From Chondrus crispus (Eukaryota; Rhodophyta; Florideophyceae; Gigartinales; Gigartinaceae), in contig NW_005179009.1 in the NCBI RefSeq assembly GCF_000350225.1, forward strand, positions 75,713 through 139,712: 64,000 bases of DNA. Direction: 5' to 3'. The first letter of the stretch is position 1; the number at the start of each line of letters is the position of its first letter. The notes beneath the pieces were generated by a model, which was given only the letters and a program-made list of their open reading frames with translations, was not told where the DNA came from and made no database searches. Of this stretch, positions 44,264 to 55,589 are shown piece by piece. The position numbers and the translations under genes are program-made.

Positions 44264-44543
44264 TGGACATAGTCGCCCATCGTCGACTTGCTTGCATATC
44301 CTGCTTCCCTCTCCGAATTTGCAAAGAAGGATTCTTGCGTCCCGAACTTTGCGCGTTATTTTATCGTCCGTGCCTTTATGGGAATCTGTGATAACCTACC
44401 TGTATACTGGCATTGCCTGCAAATATTCCCTTTCTATTTCTGTATTCTTCAGGACGCTGCGGCCATCGCCAGCAATAGTCAGTATCTCACATTTCCTGGG
44501 ATTGCGAGAGAGCCTCTGGTTAGCGACTTGGAAAGAAGCCTAA

Positions 44544-45221
44544 TCACAAGGTCAAGCTTGTCCTCAATTCGAACGCACCGGTCCATGACAGCACCGAGTT
44601 CGGAAGCAGTGGGGGGTGCGGCACAATTTGGAACAGGGTCAGTAGGGGGCGGAGTGTGCTCGGAAGATGATAACATGCGGAGTTGCCCTGCTTTGGGAGT
44701 TTGGTTTGAATGTGCGCAGATTCTGCCCCGGAGCTAGGGTCATAAACGAGAGCAGGTGACGGGCTCGACCACAGCTGAGAACGATTTTTTGGATTCCAAA
44801 CTCCCTGTGGGCATGTGCATGCGCTAATATGTGTGGCTTGAGTTGGTCCGTTGGATTGAACTGCCAATTGTGGTGCACAGTACGATGAAGTAAATCCTGG
44901 GTTCTCACTGCTGTTCATAGGAAGTTCCTGGGAAATGGAAGACCCACCTACATGAGAGAAAGACCCTGTCCGAGAGGGAAAACGCGAGTAGCCAGCCGTT
45001 GACAAAGGCAAGTTCAGGGTATTAGGGTCTTGGCTCTGGTTAACGTTCTGCGCAGCAGAAGCAGCATTTTGGAGTTCCTCATATATGACTTTGTGAGGCT
45101 GCTTTTGTGTGGCGTTAGAAATGGACTTCCCATTACGACGGGGCTTTCCCGTCCTGCCACCAATCGGGGGAAGCCCACGTTGACAGCGAGTATCAATTCT
45201 AGAAGTTGGAAAGGGATGCAT
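44544..45221 (-). CDS. Hypothetical low-complexity protein (225 codons)
   Basis: Open minus-strand frame from ATG 45221, rich in serine, proline, asparagine and glutamine (AASAAQNVNQSQDPNTLNL, SSSISQ-like runs), looking disordered throughout. No domain recognised. Some 320 bases separate it from the 43577-44263 frame; the two may be exons of one gene, since another frame between them is also protein-like. Association with the upstream transposase relic is by position only. Confidence 0.3.
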   Translation of the reverse strand: MHPFPTSRIDTRCQRGLPPIGGRTGKPRRNGKSISNATQKQPHKVIYEELQNAASAAQNVNQSQDPNTLNLPLSTAGYSRFPSRTGSFSHVGGSSISQELPMNSSENPGFTSSYCAPQLAVQSNGPTQATHISACTCPQGVWNPKNRSQLWSSPSPALVYDPSSGAESAHIQTKLPKQGNSACYHLPSTLRPLLTLFQIVPHPPLLPNSVLSWTGAFELRTSLTL

Positions 45222-45452
45222 GTTTATGCGACGGGCCGGCGGTGACTAGACAGGGACAGGCTGGAAAAGGGACTTTGGTAACGCGAAGATGATGAATATT
45301 CATCTTGAAGAGGGAGTACTTTTGCTCCTGCTTAACGGCGGACCGCACTTTGCGTTTCGGTTAATTGATGAAAAGAAAGAGGGGGTTTCGTCGGGAATCC
45401 ACAGATGAAACTCAATTCGTCGTCTCGCGCGCGAGATGACGATGACGACGAT

Positions 45453-48400
45453 TCAGAAATCATGTTGGCGAACTCCACAGCATGTATGGATTATAGAAGA
45501 ATCGCTCATCACCGGAACATGTGTCGAAATCAGGACCATCGGATGTGGAGCGCGGTCCTCGAGGGCGACGGACACAAGAGTAATCCTGGCCATTGTGCCG
45601 TAAAATAGCAATCCTCCTGAACCGGTTTGCCTCTTCTTTTTTGAACCGTTTACATCCCTCTCCACAGTCATAGCCTTTAACTGTTTCCAGTGCTTCGAGC
45701 CGGGTTCCATCCCTAGTGGAAAGTTGAAGTCAAGAATAACCGAGACAGCGCGCATGACATCAGATAATCGTACAATGGCGTGCGATGGTGTTCCGTCGGG
45801 TCTCAATTCCCATGCCATATTTCTACATACACGAGACCTCAGCGGGACCCTCATTTCTGCAAACCAGTTGATGCGCTGTTCTACGGAATTAGGTATACCA
45901 TGAACTTCTTCTTGAGAATGAAGTTCGTTCTCAGGAAGGGAATCTGCATTCTTTAAGACGCGCACCAAGGCCGCAGTATGTTTGGAGTTGCTTCCATAAT
46001 TGTGGAGGTAAGGGTGAGAGAAGAAAAAAAGAGTCTGTCCCAATAAAAGTTCTCTTTCTTGCACAAATTCAATGAAGTCAAATTGCGTCTCAGTGTTGTA
46101 GAACGAGGTTGTTGCTTTTAGTCTCTAGATAGCCCCTTTCAGACAGCCAGTGTCTGCACACTACGGAAACGTTACCGCCATTCGGACAGCCTTTATTGTG
46201 CTCAACGTTTGGATAGGTGACCTGTAGACATATCCCTCACAGGGGCCGGGAGCTGAACTTGCAAAAAACATTTGCTGGAACTCATTCACGTGAAGACCAT
46301 CTAGATTGACGGTATTTACATCCATGAACTCACTGCGGGCTTTTTGCCTCTTTGGAGATCTTGGCCCATCGTCTCTTTGAATCTGCGATAATTCGACCTC
46401 ATCCCCGCAAGACTCTCCGGTCCTCTGCTCCTCTGCTGCATTTCCCGGTGATTCTCTCTCGTGGTTCTTTACAGGATGCATGCTCTCTAGCACGCCTGGC
46501 TCTCTGGCCGTGGAGCGTGTAGCGACAGTATTCTCTGCGTTCGCCCTTCGCGACGTGAGGGAGTAATGAGCCGTCGTTTAAACATGATGACTCTCGCCAG
46601 CTTGACCATCAAAGTTGCCAACGAGACCACAGCCCTTAATGTCCTGAAGAAGATGTTTGTACAACTGGTGAGACTTTATGGTTCCGGAGCTCACCCCAAT
46701 ATCGGCAGGACCCTCGTTAACGGTCCTCCCCTTCGTACGACCGATGGATTGGCGATAGGCGGAGTCCATTTTTGACAACAAGTTAGGAATGTCGCTATCC
46801 AATGATTCGTAAGTGTCCCACGGCTTGGCATTGATTCTGCGAACGTAATGGTGCAAATCGAGATAACATAAAAACAGTTTCATTAGATTGCACATTTCTC
46901 TTCCTGTTGCGACGTTGGTGTTGTCCGATAACGACCCATTGAGAAGGAAAGGTAAAACGCAAAGCCCCGATTTGTATTGCAGAGCATTAACGTTTGCATG
47001 ACTCTCGGCAATGATTGTACCCGGTGATGGTAGACGATAAATGTCGCTACTTGACTGCCTAGGCAACAGTAACTGGTGGCTGTTGGATGTATCCACAATG
47101 ATAGCCCCTGCTCCAGAAGATGCGAGAGTGACTGCGAAGTAGTTCTCGATAGCCCTAAGCAGGTTTGCGGTTATTCCGAGGTCAAAGTTGTGCATTGCTT
47201 CAAACTTCATTAAAGAAGATAGTCCGTATGGCACACAGTTTTTGGGATTTCATGCGATGAGGACAAGTCTCCAGCAATGGTGCACGTGTCACCATGGCAC
47301 TCAAACCTTGACAAAAGTACTGACGGTGGGTTGCGAAGACTCAGAGCTTTCAGATACCGGTTTTGTTCTCCTTTTGTGCGGAGAGAGCATAAATTACGGT
47401 ACACCAGCTGAAGAGCCCCTGCCTGTTTTAAATTCGCATTTCGAGGATCAAGGCTGAGCCTTGATCCCCGAAATGCAAATTTATATTGACAGCCTTTCAA
47501 TATCAACGGACTGCACATGACATCTAGAACAGGGTACGCAGTATTAACGCTGTATCTCATTGAGCACAGAACTGTCACTTCGGGCAGATCTGCCACAATC
47601 GAACAGACCACCGGCGTAAATGCTCTTTTAACGCCATCGAGGAAAACATCATCGAGAACCAATCCTCTTTTAGTGGACCAAGTAGGGCATGCATTGTTTG
47701 CTGTATTGCTGAGCACCTGGCTTGCTTCGTTATTCCGAAGAATATTTATTCCCAGTTGATGAAAGGTTGCAAACCACAGGAATGAAAGCAATATTCACCG
47801 CTAAACGTCGCCTCACCTGACGGGAAAAACAGAGAATGTATAAAACGACCGGATACATTGAACGACTATTTAAACGTGTAACATTTCCTTTGTCAATAAA
47901 AAGCTGCAGGGGAAGAATTAGGGTATTACTTTCGCTTGTCTTCTTGGTAAGAGCTTTGAAAAGGTGGATAAGATCATCCCCCGAATAAACGTCATCTAGA
48001 ATTCGTGCACCTTCTGAGTTCATTTATTGTTCCGGAACAAATCGCATAACATCTTTCCATTGTACACCATTACCCGGGGACATGTATTTGGCATTCGTGA
48101 CGAGGTGGACAATAGTTGAAGGTAAACACCTGACCAGTGCAGTATATTTTGAAATATCGGCTCTGCCAGAAGTAATTGTAAGCTGCTGCCACTCCCCGTA
48201 CCTCCTCAAAATCAATTCCTGCCTTCGTCGATGATCCTTCCAGAACAAAATAACGCTATTCCATAGTTTTTGGACATCCCCATTTTCATCTAGAGAGCAC
48301 AAGTACTGGTGCGTAATCTTTGCACAAAGACCCTTGCAAGAAAGACTAGACGTTAGAATGAACATTGCAGCCTTATACTGTAGATTTGTTACAGAGAGCG

Positions 48401-48833
48401 AATTTGTATTAATGTTTCGAAGTGGGCTCAGATGTTGCCTGTTTGGACTCAAAGTTATTCCGAAGTCTTCTAGTTCGGTCTCTGGAATGAAAGACAGAAA
48501 TTTTTCCTCTTCCTCATCTTCGGTTTCGGATCCTTCATTTTCTGCCATCGTGAAGTCATTTTCGGCATGTCTCTCACTCTCCGAGCCATAAGTCTCATTT
48601 TCAAGCGAGCCGTTAGTACACATCAGGCTCTGTGTGTCTAGGATTTGGCCTGGCAAAACAGATGGGCCCTTATCCGGACGACGCTTGGTTATCGGCGTGA
48701 TTGGCGGGCGTGATGGTGGTCCCTTGCACGTTTTCTCCTGCTTGGCGCGGTACACATTAGCTCTGCATACCTTGCAGCAGAAAGGACAGACCCACTCCAT
48801 CGTCGAACGCGTTTGGGAACTTCTTGATCTCAT
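45453..48833 (-). pseudogene. Second-lineage Plavaka-like transposase relic
   Basis: ATG 48833 region: a zinc-finger-like WVCPFCCKVC start, an acidic linker, then segments in successive frames: IPVVCNL (about 47760), AFTPVVCSIVADLPEVTVL (47610), MKFEAMHNFDLGITANLLRAIENY (47220-47140) and KSHQLYKHLLQDIKGCGLVGNFDGQAGESHH (46660-46580, printed as two parts: KSHQLYKHLLQDIKG and CGLVGNFDGQAGESHH). The aspartate-, MHxxDLG- and E-x-HH-type motifs in that order match Plavaka/TNP2-like transposases, but the sequence is clearly different from the 9.4-12.9 kb family. C-terminal parts run on in further frames to 45453. At least three frame changes plus a 53-bp palindrome interrupt it, so it is inactive. 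The upstream flank meets the Copia insertion at 49063. Confidence 0.5.
47430..47482. repeat. 53-bp near-perfect palindrome in the transposase relic
   Basis: Two 26-base arms (outer AAATT...GCATTTCG, inner GGATCAAGGCT) around a single G at 47456, with two mismatched pairs. It lies within the coding remnant near a frame change, as in copy 2 of the other family. Confidence 0.85.
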
Positions 48834-49067
48834 TGTTGGACGAGGAGACCACCTTTATGTGATATGACATCAATACCGGAAAGAAATTCGGACCGATCCA
48901 GGCCAGCAACTCACCCCCCTGTGTCTTGCTGGCACTCTTCGTGGTACTTTATGAGTTTATTTGTAACTCATTCTGAGTGACCGTCACGCCAAGATCACGC
49001 TGAAGGAGGCAGCTGTAACGTTACATTTGAGCTGTTTGTTGCGACTCCTCAACACGGACGTACAGGC
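48834..49067. other. Flank of the Copia insertion and target duplication
   Basis: Unique-looking sequence ending in CAGGC at 49063-49067, the left copy of the Copia target-site duplication (right copy 56060-56064). No gene seen. Confidence 0.7.
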
Positions 49068-49537
49068 TGTCGGGAGACCGACCGAGAAAGGGCGGTCCGG
49101 AGAGGATTTTAGTGAAGGGTAAAAGGGTGGTAAATAGGGTTACCTTAAAGGGAGGGGAAAAGCAGCAGGCTAGTGCCTCAGAATCGCTACAGAGGGTGAG
49201 CACGGTCAATGGACGGGGTTGTCGGGTTGATGGTTCAGGTGATCGAATGTGCTGAGGTCGAAGACGAGTAGCGTCTTCGACCTGGCTTTATAGTCCTATT
49301 GACTCTACAACAAAAGTAGGCGCACTACCATAAAAGGGAGGTTGCGCCACCCACGAAATGTGTCTAAACGGTTACACCCTAAAACAGGTAGAATTGTAGG
49401 TGGCACGTAGAATTGTAGGTGGCACGTCCTTAAGGGACTCTATCGTTGATAGCTAAATGTAGCCTACATAATCTCTGAATTGATATTGATAACATAGAAG
49501 TGTGATATCTACTGTAGTCTAGTCAATAAGTCTAACA
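49068..49537 (-). mobile_element. Copia 3' LTR (470 bp)
   Basis: Plus-strand ends TGTCGGGAG and TCTAACA. Contains a perfect 10-bp stem, GGTCGAAGAC with its complement, around GAGTAGC or so near 49255-49282, and a direct repeat TAGAATTGTAGGTGGCACG. Matches 55590-56059 at all but about seven sites. Confidence 0.9.
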
Positions 49538-49556
49538 CTCCCCAAACTTTTTCGTG
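49538..49556 (-). other. Polypurine tract candidate
   Basis: Read on the minus strand, AAAAAGTTTGGGGAG abuts the 3' LTR start TGTTAGA. This is the expected place and composition for the plus-strand primer. Confidence 0.6.
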
Positions 49557-49571
49557 ACATATGTCATGTGT

Positions 49572-52500
49572 TCACGAATTGCGATTGATCCACTGTTCGA
49601 TAGGATGTGTAAGAATTGACCGTTGTATCATTTCGATCAGTATATCACTTTTCTTAACCTTCTTGAAAGAATCTGCGGGGTTGTGTTCGGAGCGAATGAA
49701 GCCTATGGCGTGCAGTTCGTGTCTCTGGTATGCATCCTTGACAACTTTAACATCGATCATTAGTCGCCTTTTGGATGTTATCTTTGCTTTAATGATAACA
49801 TCAAACAGGGATAGACTATCCGTAAGCATAACGATCGGAATGTCGAGCGATGTCATGCTGTGAAGATCGTTTTTCATTGCGAAGGCCATGTCGAAAGCGT
49901 CAGCAAAGGCCATTGTTTTCCTTCCTAGGACAGATCTGAAAACGCGTTTGGATTTGTGTGACGACCAGAACAATGGTTGGCAATTATCATTTGCATCAGC
50001 AAGGAAAATGATATATCCTAACTGAGAAGATCCGTCAAGGTCGTTTCCGCATGATGCATCGGAATAGACTTGTAACCGAAGACTTTTGTGGTCCAATTTA
50101 GGGAATTTGAGGACCTGATCTGTACTGGTAAGGAGATGTTTTACCACATAATTAAGTCCCTTACAGTACTTCGTGGGGTCCGAGTTGAAGATTTCTTCAG
50201 TAACCTGAGCTGCCTGTGCAATAGAGCATGTATTATCCGACGGGACTGAGTGGCCCAAAAGAGTTGGGCACGAAGTGAGCGAAAGTCTTTGAAAGAAGCT
50301 TCCTTACTGATGTTCTTAATCTTAGAGATATAGTGCTTCTGATGTACTTGGAATCCGTTAGGTGTGGACTCAATGTTAATGCCTGCAAATTGGACCTTGT
50401 CGTAGTCCTTCGGTCGACATTTGAATTTCCTTTCGACACGCTTGGCCTGCTGACAAAACTCTTCAGTGCCGGCTTGTAGACAGTCATCAACATAAGTAGC
50501 ACATAGCCCAGTAAGCTTCTCTCTAATTAGTTCGAAGAAGAAGGCGGCATCGGTTACACTGGCCTTCATGCCAAGTTCCTTTTCTAGATGATGCTTTATC
50601 GTTCTATCCCAGTAGTCACCACTATCGGCTAGTCCATACAACGGCTTGAGTAGTTTCAAGAGTTGATTAGAATCCAAGTCGAACTCAGATGATGGTTTAA
50701 CATAGACATCACGGGAGATCTCTTCCGTACTCTGCAAATATGCCTGTGTGACATCTGTTGAGAAGAGTCTTAAGTCAAAAAGAGCAGTAAGACCGACAAG
50801 TAGTTTGACGCTGACCTGTCGTGTCGTTGAGGTGTCGTGAACGAATGACCGTTTCATCTTGTCCTTGTGGCCTTGTACAACGTATCGGGCTTTCCATACT
50901 TCCTTGTTTGTTCCAGAGTCTTTAATGGCAAGGACGAATCGTCCATTTAAGATGTTTGCGTTGTCTCGAACTTCATCGCGAAGCACTACCTTCCAAGTAC
51001 CTCTTTCGATCAGTCCTTCTATTTCCTTTCGTTTAGCATTATCAAATTGTTGTGCACGAGGATCATTGGGATGTATAACTTCAGTAAGAAGGACGTTATT
51101 GGGTGGATTTGAGGCTTTGCCACTACGGAATGGAGCAGTTTGCTGGTGGAGAATAGACTCGGGTGAAGCGTAGTATGGCTTGATTTGATAAGCGTTGAAC
51201 GTTTGTCGATAAGTTCCTTCGCTGTTCTGAACAGTTATTATTCGTCCGTGAACATTACAAACAAGGAATGGACCAATCCATTGCTTTTCTTGCTCAGAGA
51301 AGACTAGAATCTCGTCTCCAAGATTATACACACGATCGGAGGCTGGAGGGATGTTCCGATTCAAAGCAGCTAGTACACGTCGTTCTGCGATGATTGCGTT
51401 CATTTCCATCTGCGCTGTTGAAAGAATTTGCATTCTTTCACGCTGCGAAGGTATTTCCGTACTTATGATCGGGAAGCGCGGAACAATTCCGAAGACTAAT
51501 AGAGAAGGGACTAGACCGTTCTCTCCCATTGTGTCGTTCATTGACTTGACTGCAATTTTCAGAAGAATGAACGGAGAGGCGTCCAGGAAGTCCGCTCGTA
51601 CTTTTCTATAAATCCTTCGCAGCGGTCCGTGAAGACGTTCTCCAATACCTAACGACGAGTGGGCTTTTACACCAGATATGGGAAGTTGAAATTCCAGCTT
51701 GTGAATTTATCTCTCGCCATCGATCAGATGTGAATGCGGATCCTTTGTCAACGCGAAGTCTATTTGGAAGGCCGGTATACAAGGTACACCAGGCTTCGAC
51801 GAAGGCTAGCCAAATACCTTCAACGTTTTGGCCAGAAGTAGCGCCATGAGCGTCTAGAAAAACGGCTGACGAGAATCTAGTGGCTGTGTCGATGACGTGA
51901 AGTACTGCTTTTCCATCTAGAAACATCAGGTCAATGGACAATTCGTCACCGAACTTTAAATCCTGTTCATTGGGTAGCGATACTTTAAAACGCACAGGAG
52001 TGGTGCGAAGGCGTTGACAGGTGTCACAAGAAGCTTGCAGAGACTCGAGAAACTGCTTTGTGGCCTCATCAGCTTCAAAAGGGCGGGCCAAGCGAAGCAG
52101 ATTCATGAGTTTCTCTGATGTGGGATGGGAAAAAACCGCGATGAAGCTTGATCAGTTCAGCTTTAGTGAAGTGCGTTTTGGAGGAGTGATCCCACTCCAG
52201 ATAGATGTGACCCAGCTTGCGTCGAAGGGGTATGTCAAGACCATGCTTAGGTGATCGGAGCATGTTGTTGACGCTATCAATGAACGTATGGTACTTGTCC
52301 AAGAGGTCAAGTCCAATAAGAAAGGGGACATTGGGCTTGACAATGTCAACTTGTTCGCGAATTAAGTAACCATCAGCAATGGGAATGGATATGTTCATGG
52401 TTCCAAGTGAAGCTTGGGAGTCATTACCGAACCTGAAGTGTATCGGGCTCGGCTTGGGCTAGAATTTGGTGCCAGTGAATCGACAGTAGGCTTTGGCTTG

Positions 52501-52655
52501 AGCGAGGCAAACGACAGTTCGCTGGGCACCAGTGTCAGGACGAGCTCCATCCCACTTGGGTGCGTGGTTGGTCGTCGTAGCTCGTGCAGGACTATGGTCC
52601 TGGATGGTGTGGTAGATTTAGAATTTATACCGCTTCTTTCCGCAGACAGTCTCAA
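49572..52655 (-). pseudogene. Copia pol (protease tail, integrase, RT, RNase H), frameshifted
   Basis: In order on the minus strand: a protease end, PFLIGLDLLDKYH; a GAG-pre-integrase zinc region, KTHFTKAELIKLHRGFFPSH with CDTCQR; the integrase core with SIDLMFLD, RVDKGSAFTSDR and a following HSSLGIGERLHGPL glutamate; a reverse transcriptase in the longest clean frame (51541-50141) with GRFVLAIKD, FSTDVTQAYLQ and the catalytic CATYVDDCL; and an RNase H in the last frame (50258-49572) with LQVYSDASCG and LTDSLSLFD. The five stretches fall in different frames with junctions near 52400, 52090, 51600 and 50200. The protein would copy element RNA and integrate the cDNA; as written it cannot be made in one piece. 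Confidence 0.8.
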
Positions 52656-52961
52656 AGAAATTTGTTTTACTTTGTGGGTGTTGACTGCTGCTACTTAAAA
52701 ATCCATTGGATCCAGGCCATCTACAGTGTCCCACAGTACTTCTTCCTCCTGGATTGGCGTGTGAGCGACTTGATGATGAGTAACAGCCTGATCGGCGAAG
52801 TCATCATCATCGTTGTGGGTGACATTGGTGAGAATGACTTCACCGGGGTCATGTTGTGCCTGGTCGTCCGTGAAGGCAGTTAAGTAGATCTCATACGCAC
52901 TTAAGGCATGTTCTGCTTGCTCGCAGAGCTCCTATAGGATTCGCTTGGCTGGTCTGGTCTG

Positions 52962-54236
52962 TCACATATGGCTGACATTCTTTCTGAGAGCCATAGGCTT
53001 AGGACAGTCCCTAATGAGGTGATATTTACTTCCACAATTGTGGCAAGCACGTATATTACCGAAGCGATCCGTACCATTCTGGGTCGGGGCGGGGTTGTGG
53101 GAGAAACGTTGGAGAGGATATGGTGTCCTTGGATTTGAAGAAGCGGAACCAGGGTGGCGGGGGATGCCATACGTGTTCTGACGTTGAAAGTGATTACCAG
53201 GGATGGAAGGCAAGGGCTGGATACGGGAAATGTCAAGCTGACCACGGCGACGTCCTTCTTTCTGCTTCTGCTCTTGCAGCCAAGCGGCATCAAGGGCAGC
53301 ATAGAGCTGTTGAAATGTCCAGGGGGGTATGGCAGCCAAACTTTGTGTTAATACACTCTTAGTCCACTCGACTCCAATCACGGCATCGTGCAGATACTCC
53401 GTTTTGTCTTGTTCCGATTGGTGCGTGGGAGGACCTTGTGGGGTGTACTTTGGGATTGTTTCACGAAGTTCTTCCAATGCTTCTGACACAGGGATTCTTT
53501 TCGTCTCCAAAATTCAGGAAAGTCGGAGATTTCGGAGGAGTTTACGAACTCTGTTTTGTCGTGTCAGGCTATTGAACTCGTTAACCATGAGTAAAGTAGC
53601 AGAATTGAAGTCTTGGGCATGTGGGATGACGTGAGAGCGATAATATCTTTTCGCTTCACCATCAAAAACATTATGGAAGAATCGGAGCATTTGCTCGTCA
53701 CTTAAGTGGAAATCTTCAGCACAATGGCGATAATTGTTGATTGCGTCATGAATATCTTCTCCGATTTTTCCAGTGTACCGGTCCTCCTTTTAGAATCTTG
53801 ACGAAATATTGTGAGCAATCCTGGAGTTCGGGGCATCAACTGTCGGCAGAAACGATTGATGGCTTCCTTGTGTCGACCCGGAGGCGGAACTGGTGAGACC
53901 TTGATTGGCGAGGATACGGTCAGTGTCATCGACATATAGCATGTTTACCAGACCGTGAGAAATACGGTTGGTGGTAGGGTGCGGGGTGTATGACAATCCT
54001 TTGACCACAAGGTAATCACGGATAAGTCGATATAAAACAGTAGGGACTCGTAACATTTCCCTTGCGTATAGAACTTCTGGGGGAAGGTCAGCACAAAGGT
54101 TACTACAGCACACATTGGGGTCAGGTTGGGGGTCCGCCATTACATGCAGGGCTATTGTAGCCTTAACATCGCATTGAATCATGGATCGGGGCTCATAAAT
54201 TGTTAAAGCATCTCGGATTCCATTTAGAGTAGCCAT
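52962..54236 (-). pseudogene. Copia gag with CCHC zinc knuckle, with stops
   Basis: One frame from ATG 54236 (MATLNGIRDALTIYE) to about 52962 reads as a Gag: an N-terminal domain, then GEDIHDAINNYRHCAEDFHL and EQMLRFFHNVFDGEAKRYY, a basic/glutamine-rich region, and a zinc knuckle ACHNCGSKYHLIRDC (CX2CX4HX4C) near 53030. The frame has a TAA at 53790-53792 and a TGA just upstream of 53510, so no full-length Gag can be made from it. Gag packages element RNA into particles. Start chosen because it is the first ATG after the leader and matches the frame of the knuckle. Confidence 0.7.
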
Positions 54237-54296
54237 ATTAAAAATTATTGCAAAATAATAGATAAAATGGATCGGGGCTAAACGCGAATTTTAACG

Positions 54297-54560
54297 TCAA
54301 AAAATGTTCCTGTGGTAGCGTGGCGAGTGTACTACGTGTAAACGTGTGGTGTTTTGTACCCTTAGTGGTATTGCAGACACGTGTGTACGTGTGCAATAGT
54401 AGTACGCGTGTATGCGTAGTCGATATGAACACGTGGGCGGGTGTGCGTGTAGTAACACGTGGTTGCGTGTGCGCGCAGTTACAAGTGGTTGCGTGCACAA
54501 TGACAACACGTGTGTGCGTGGCGGGTAAGCACACGTGGGTCCGTGGTGCGCCGAAAAAAT
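54297..54560. repeat. CACGTG / alternating purine-pyrimidine leader tract
   Basis: Within the Copia leader: CACGTG hexamers at about 54378, 54430, 54456, 54507 and 54532, embedded in GTGTGTACGTGTGC- and GCGTGTGCGCGC-like alternating sequence. Such sequence can adopt Z-DNA and the hexamer is the core of G-box/E-box sites, but no function is shown. Confidence 0.6.
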
Positions 54561-54703
54561 TCTTCAGTAACAAGTGTCCCTTTCAAATATTGTAAAAACT
54601 CTGGAAAATATTAACAATTACAATTCGGCCAAACAATTTCCAATTACTTCTGGATAGTGAGCAGCTTGCGGAGGGCCCGGTGATGGATAGTGCCGGCGTA
54701 ATG

Positions 54704-55525
54704 CTAGTCTGCATCGTGTGCGTTAGCAAAGCGCTTGACACAAACCTTGCAGTGTAATTTTTCGCGTGGGTATGATGCTGCAGAAACTACCCGCTGATGA
54801 GGTTGACCAGCTTCGTGGACTCGGCGCTGACGATAAATCGTAAAGGTGCGAGAGCAAGGGCGGCAGAGGTATTGCGTAGGACGGCGGCGTGGGGGATTTG
54901 CTCTACGTCGTGCGCGCCGAGTAGCTACGCGGTAGATGGTAAGTGCGCGGCCCTCGTCGAGGTCGAAAGACGGCGCAGCGGCGGTAGAAGTTTTCTCATC
55001 CGAAGCTTCTACTGCCTCTATATCGACGAGGCAGGCGGCCGTAAAGAGCGTAGAATGCGAGTGGCAACGGTGGACCTGGACCGGCGATATGGGCGGAGTG
55101 GTTTCGCCGCGGGGGGGGGTTCGGGAGATGTACGGAATTGGCGGTGGGGAAGCGGATGCGGACGGACGGACACGGAGCGGCGAGCTTGAGCGCGTAGACG
55201 GAGTATCGCGATACGGCCGGAGCGATGCAGTGGCGGTAGCGAGGGCGGCGGTGGCGGCGATGCGGCGTTCCCAAATTGCGTCGGGGTGATTGGTAGGGCG
55301 CTTTACCTGTGCCATTAGCAACTGCGCTAATGCCGCAGGCGTACAGTATTTCGTACAGTACGCCCAAATGTATAACGTCCGCTGTAAAATTAGACAGTAA
55401 TTATTACAGTGAACATTAGGGACAAAGTTGCTTCTTGTAAGAAATTTCTTGATTTCCAATTCGGCTGATTGAATAGGGCGGCCAAATTCCGAATGCGCAA
55501 ACGAGTTGATTCGACGGTTGGTCAA
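54704..55525 (-). CDS. Extra ORF in the Copia leader with C2H2 zinc finger
   Basis: A 273-codon frame lies between the 5' LTR and gag, on the element's sense strand, where Copia elements normally have only leader. It begins MTNRRINSFAHSEFGR, has an alanine/arginine/proline-rich middle, and ends with a classical finger YLCRPCSRTFTIYRQRRVH (C-X2-C-X12-H-X5-H) and the first half of a second, LHCKVCVKRF. The TAG at 54704-54706 falls inside that second finger; the same frame continues HYAGTIHH, which would supply its two histidines at the right spacing. So either the ORF lost its end by a point mutation or a gene with two fingers was captured. Probable role would be nucleic-acid binding; unproven. 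Confidence 0.5.
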   Translation of the reverse strand: MTNRRINSFAHSEFGRPIQSAELEIKKFLTRSNFVPNVHCNNYCLILQRTLYIWAYCTKYCTPAALAQLLMAQVKRPTNHPDAIWERRIAATAALATATASLRPYRDTPSTRSSSPLRVRPSASASPPPIPYISRTPPRGETTPPISPVQVHRCHSHSTLFTAACLVDIEAVEASDEKTSTAAAPSFDLDEGRALTIYRVATRRARRRANPPRRRPTQYLCRPCSRTFTIYRQRRVHEAGQPHQRVVSAASYPREKLHCKVCVKRFANAHDAD

Positions 55526-55589
55526 AGGCGGGCCTTATTCCAAGGACGGGGCAGGACCAAACGGGGCGGCGGTCCGGTAATCTTATAAG

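Noticed and set aside
5401..54706. Several in-frame TAG/TAA codons inside otherwise conserved proteins (5401, 22037, 22531, 53790, 54704) suggested stop-codon reassignment.
   Set aside because: PHYLLO runs 1107 codons with none, and the affected genes also have frameshifts, so ordinary decay explains them better.
54797..55289. Plus-strand ORFs opposite the Copia leader ORF.
   Set aside because: The minus-strand frame has a real zinc-finger pattern and fits the element's orientation; the plus frames do not.
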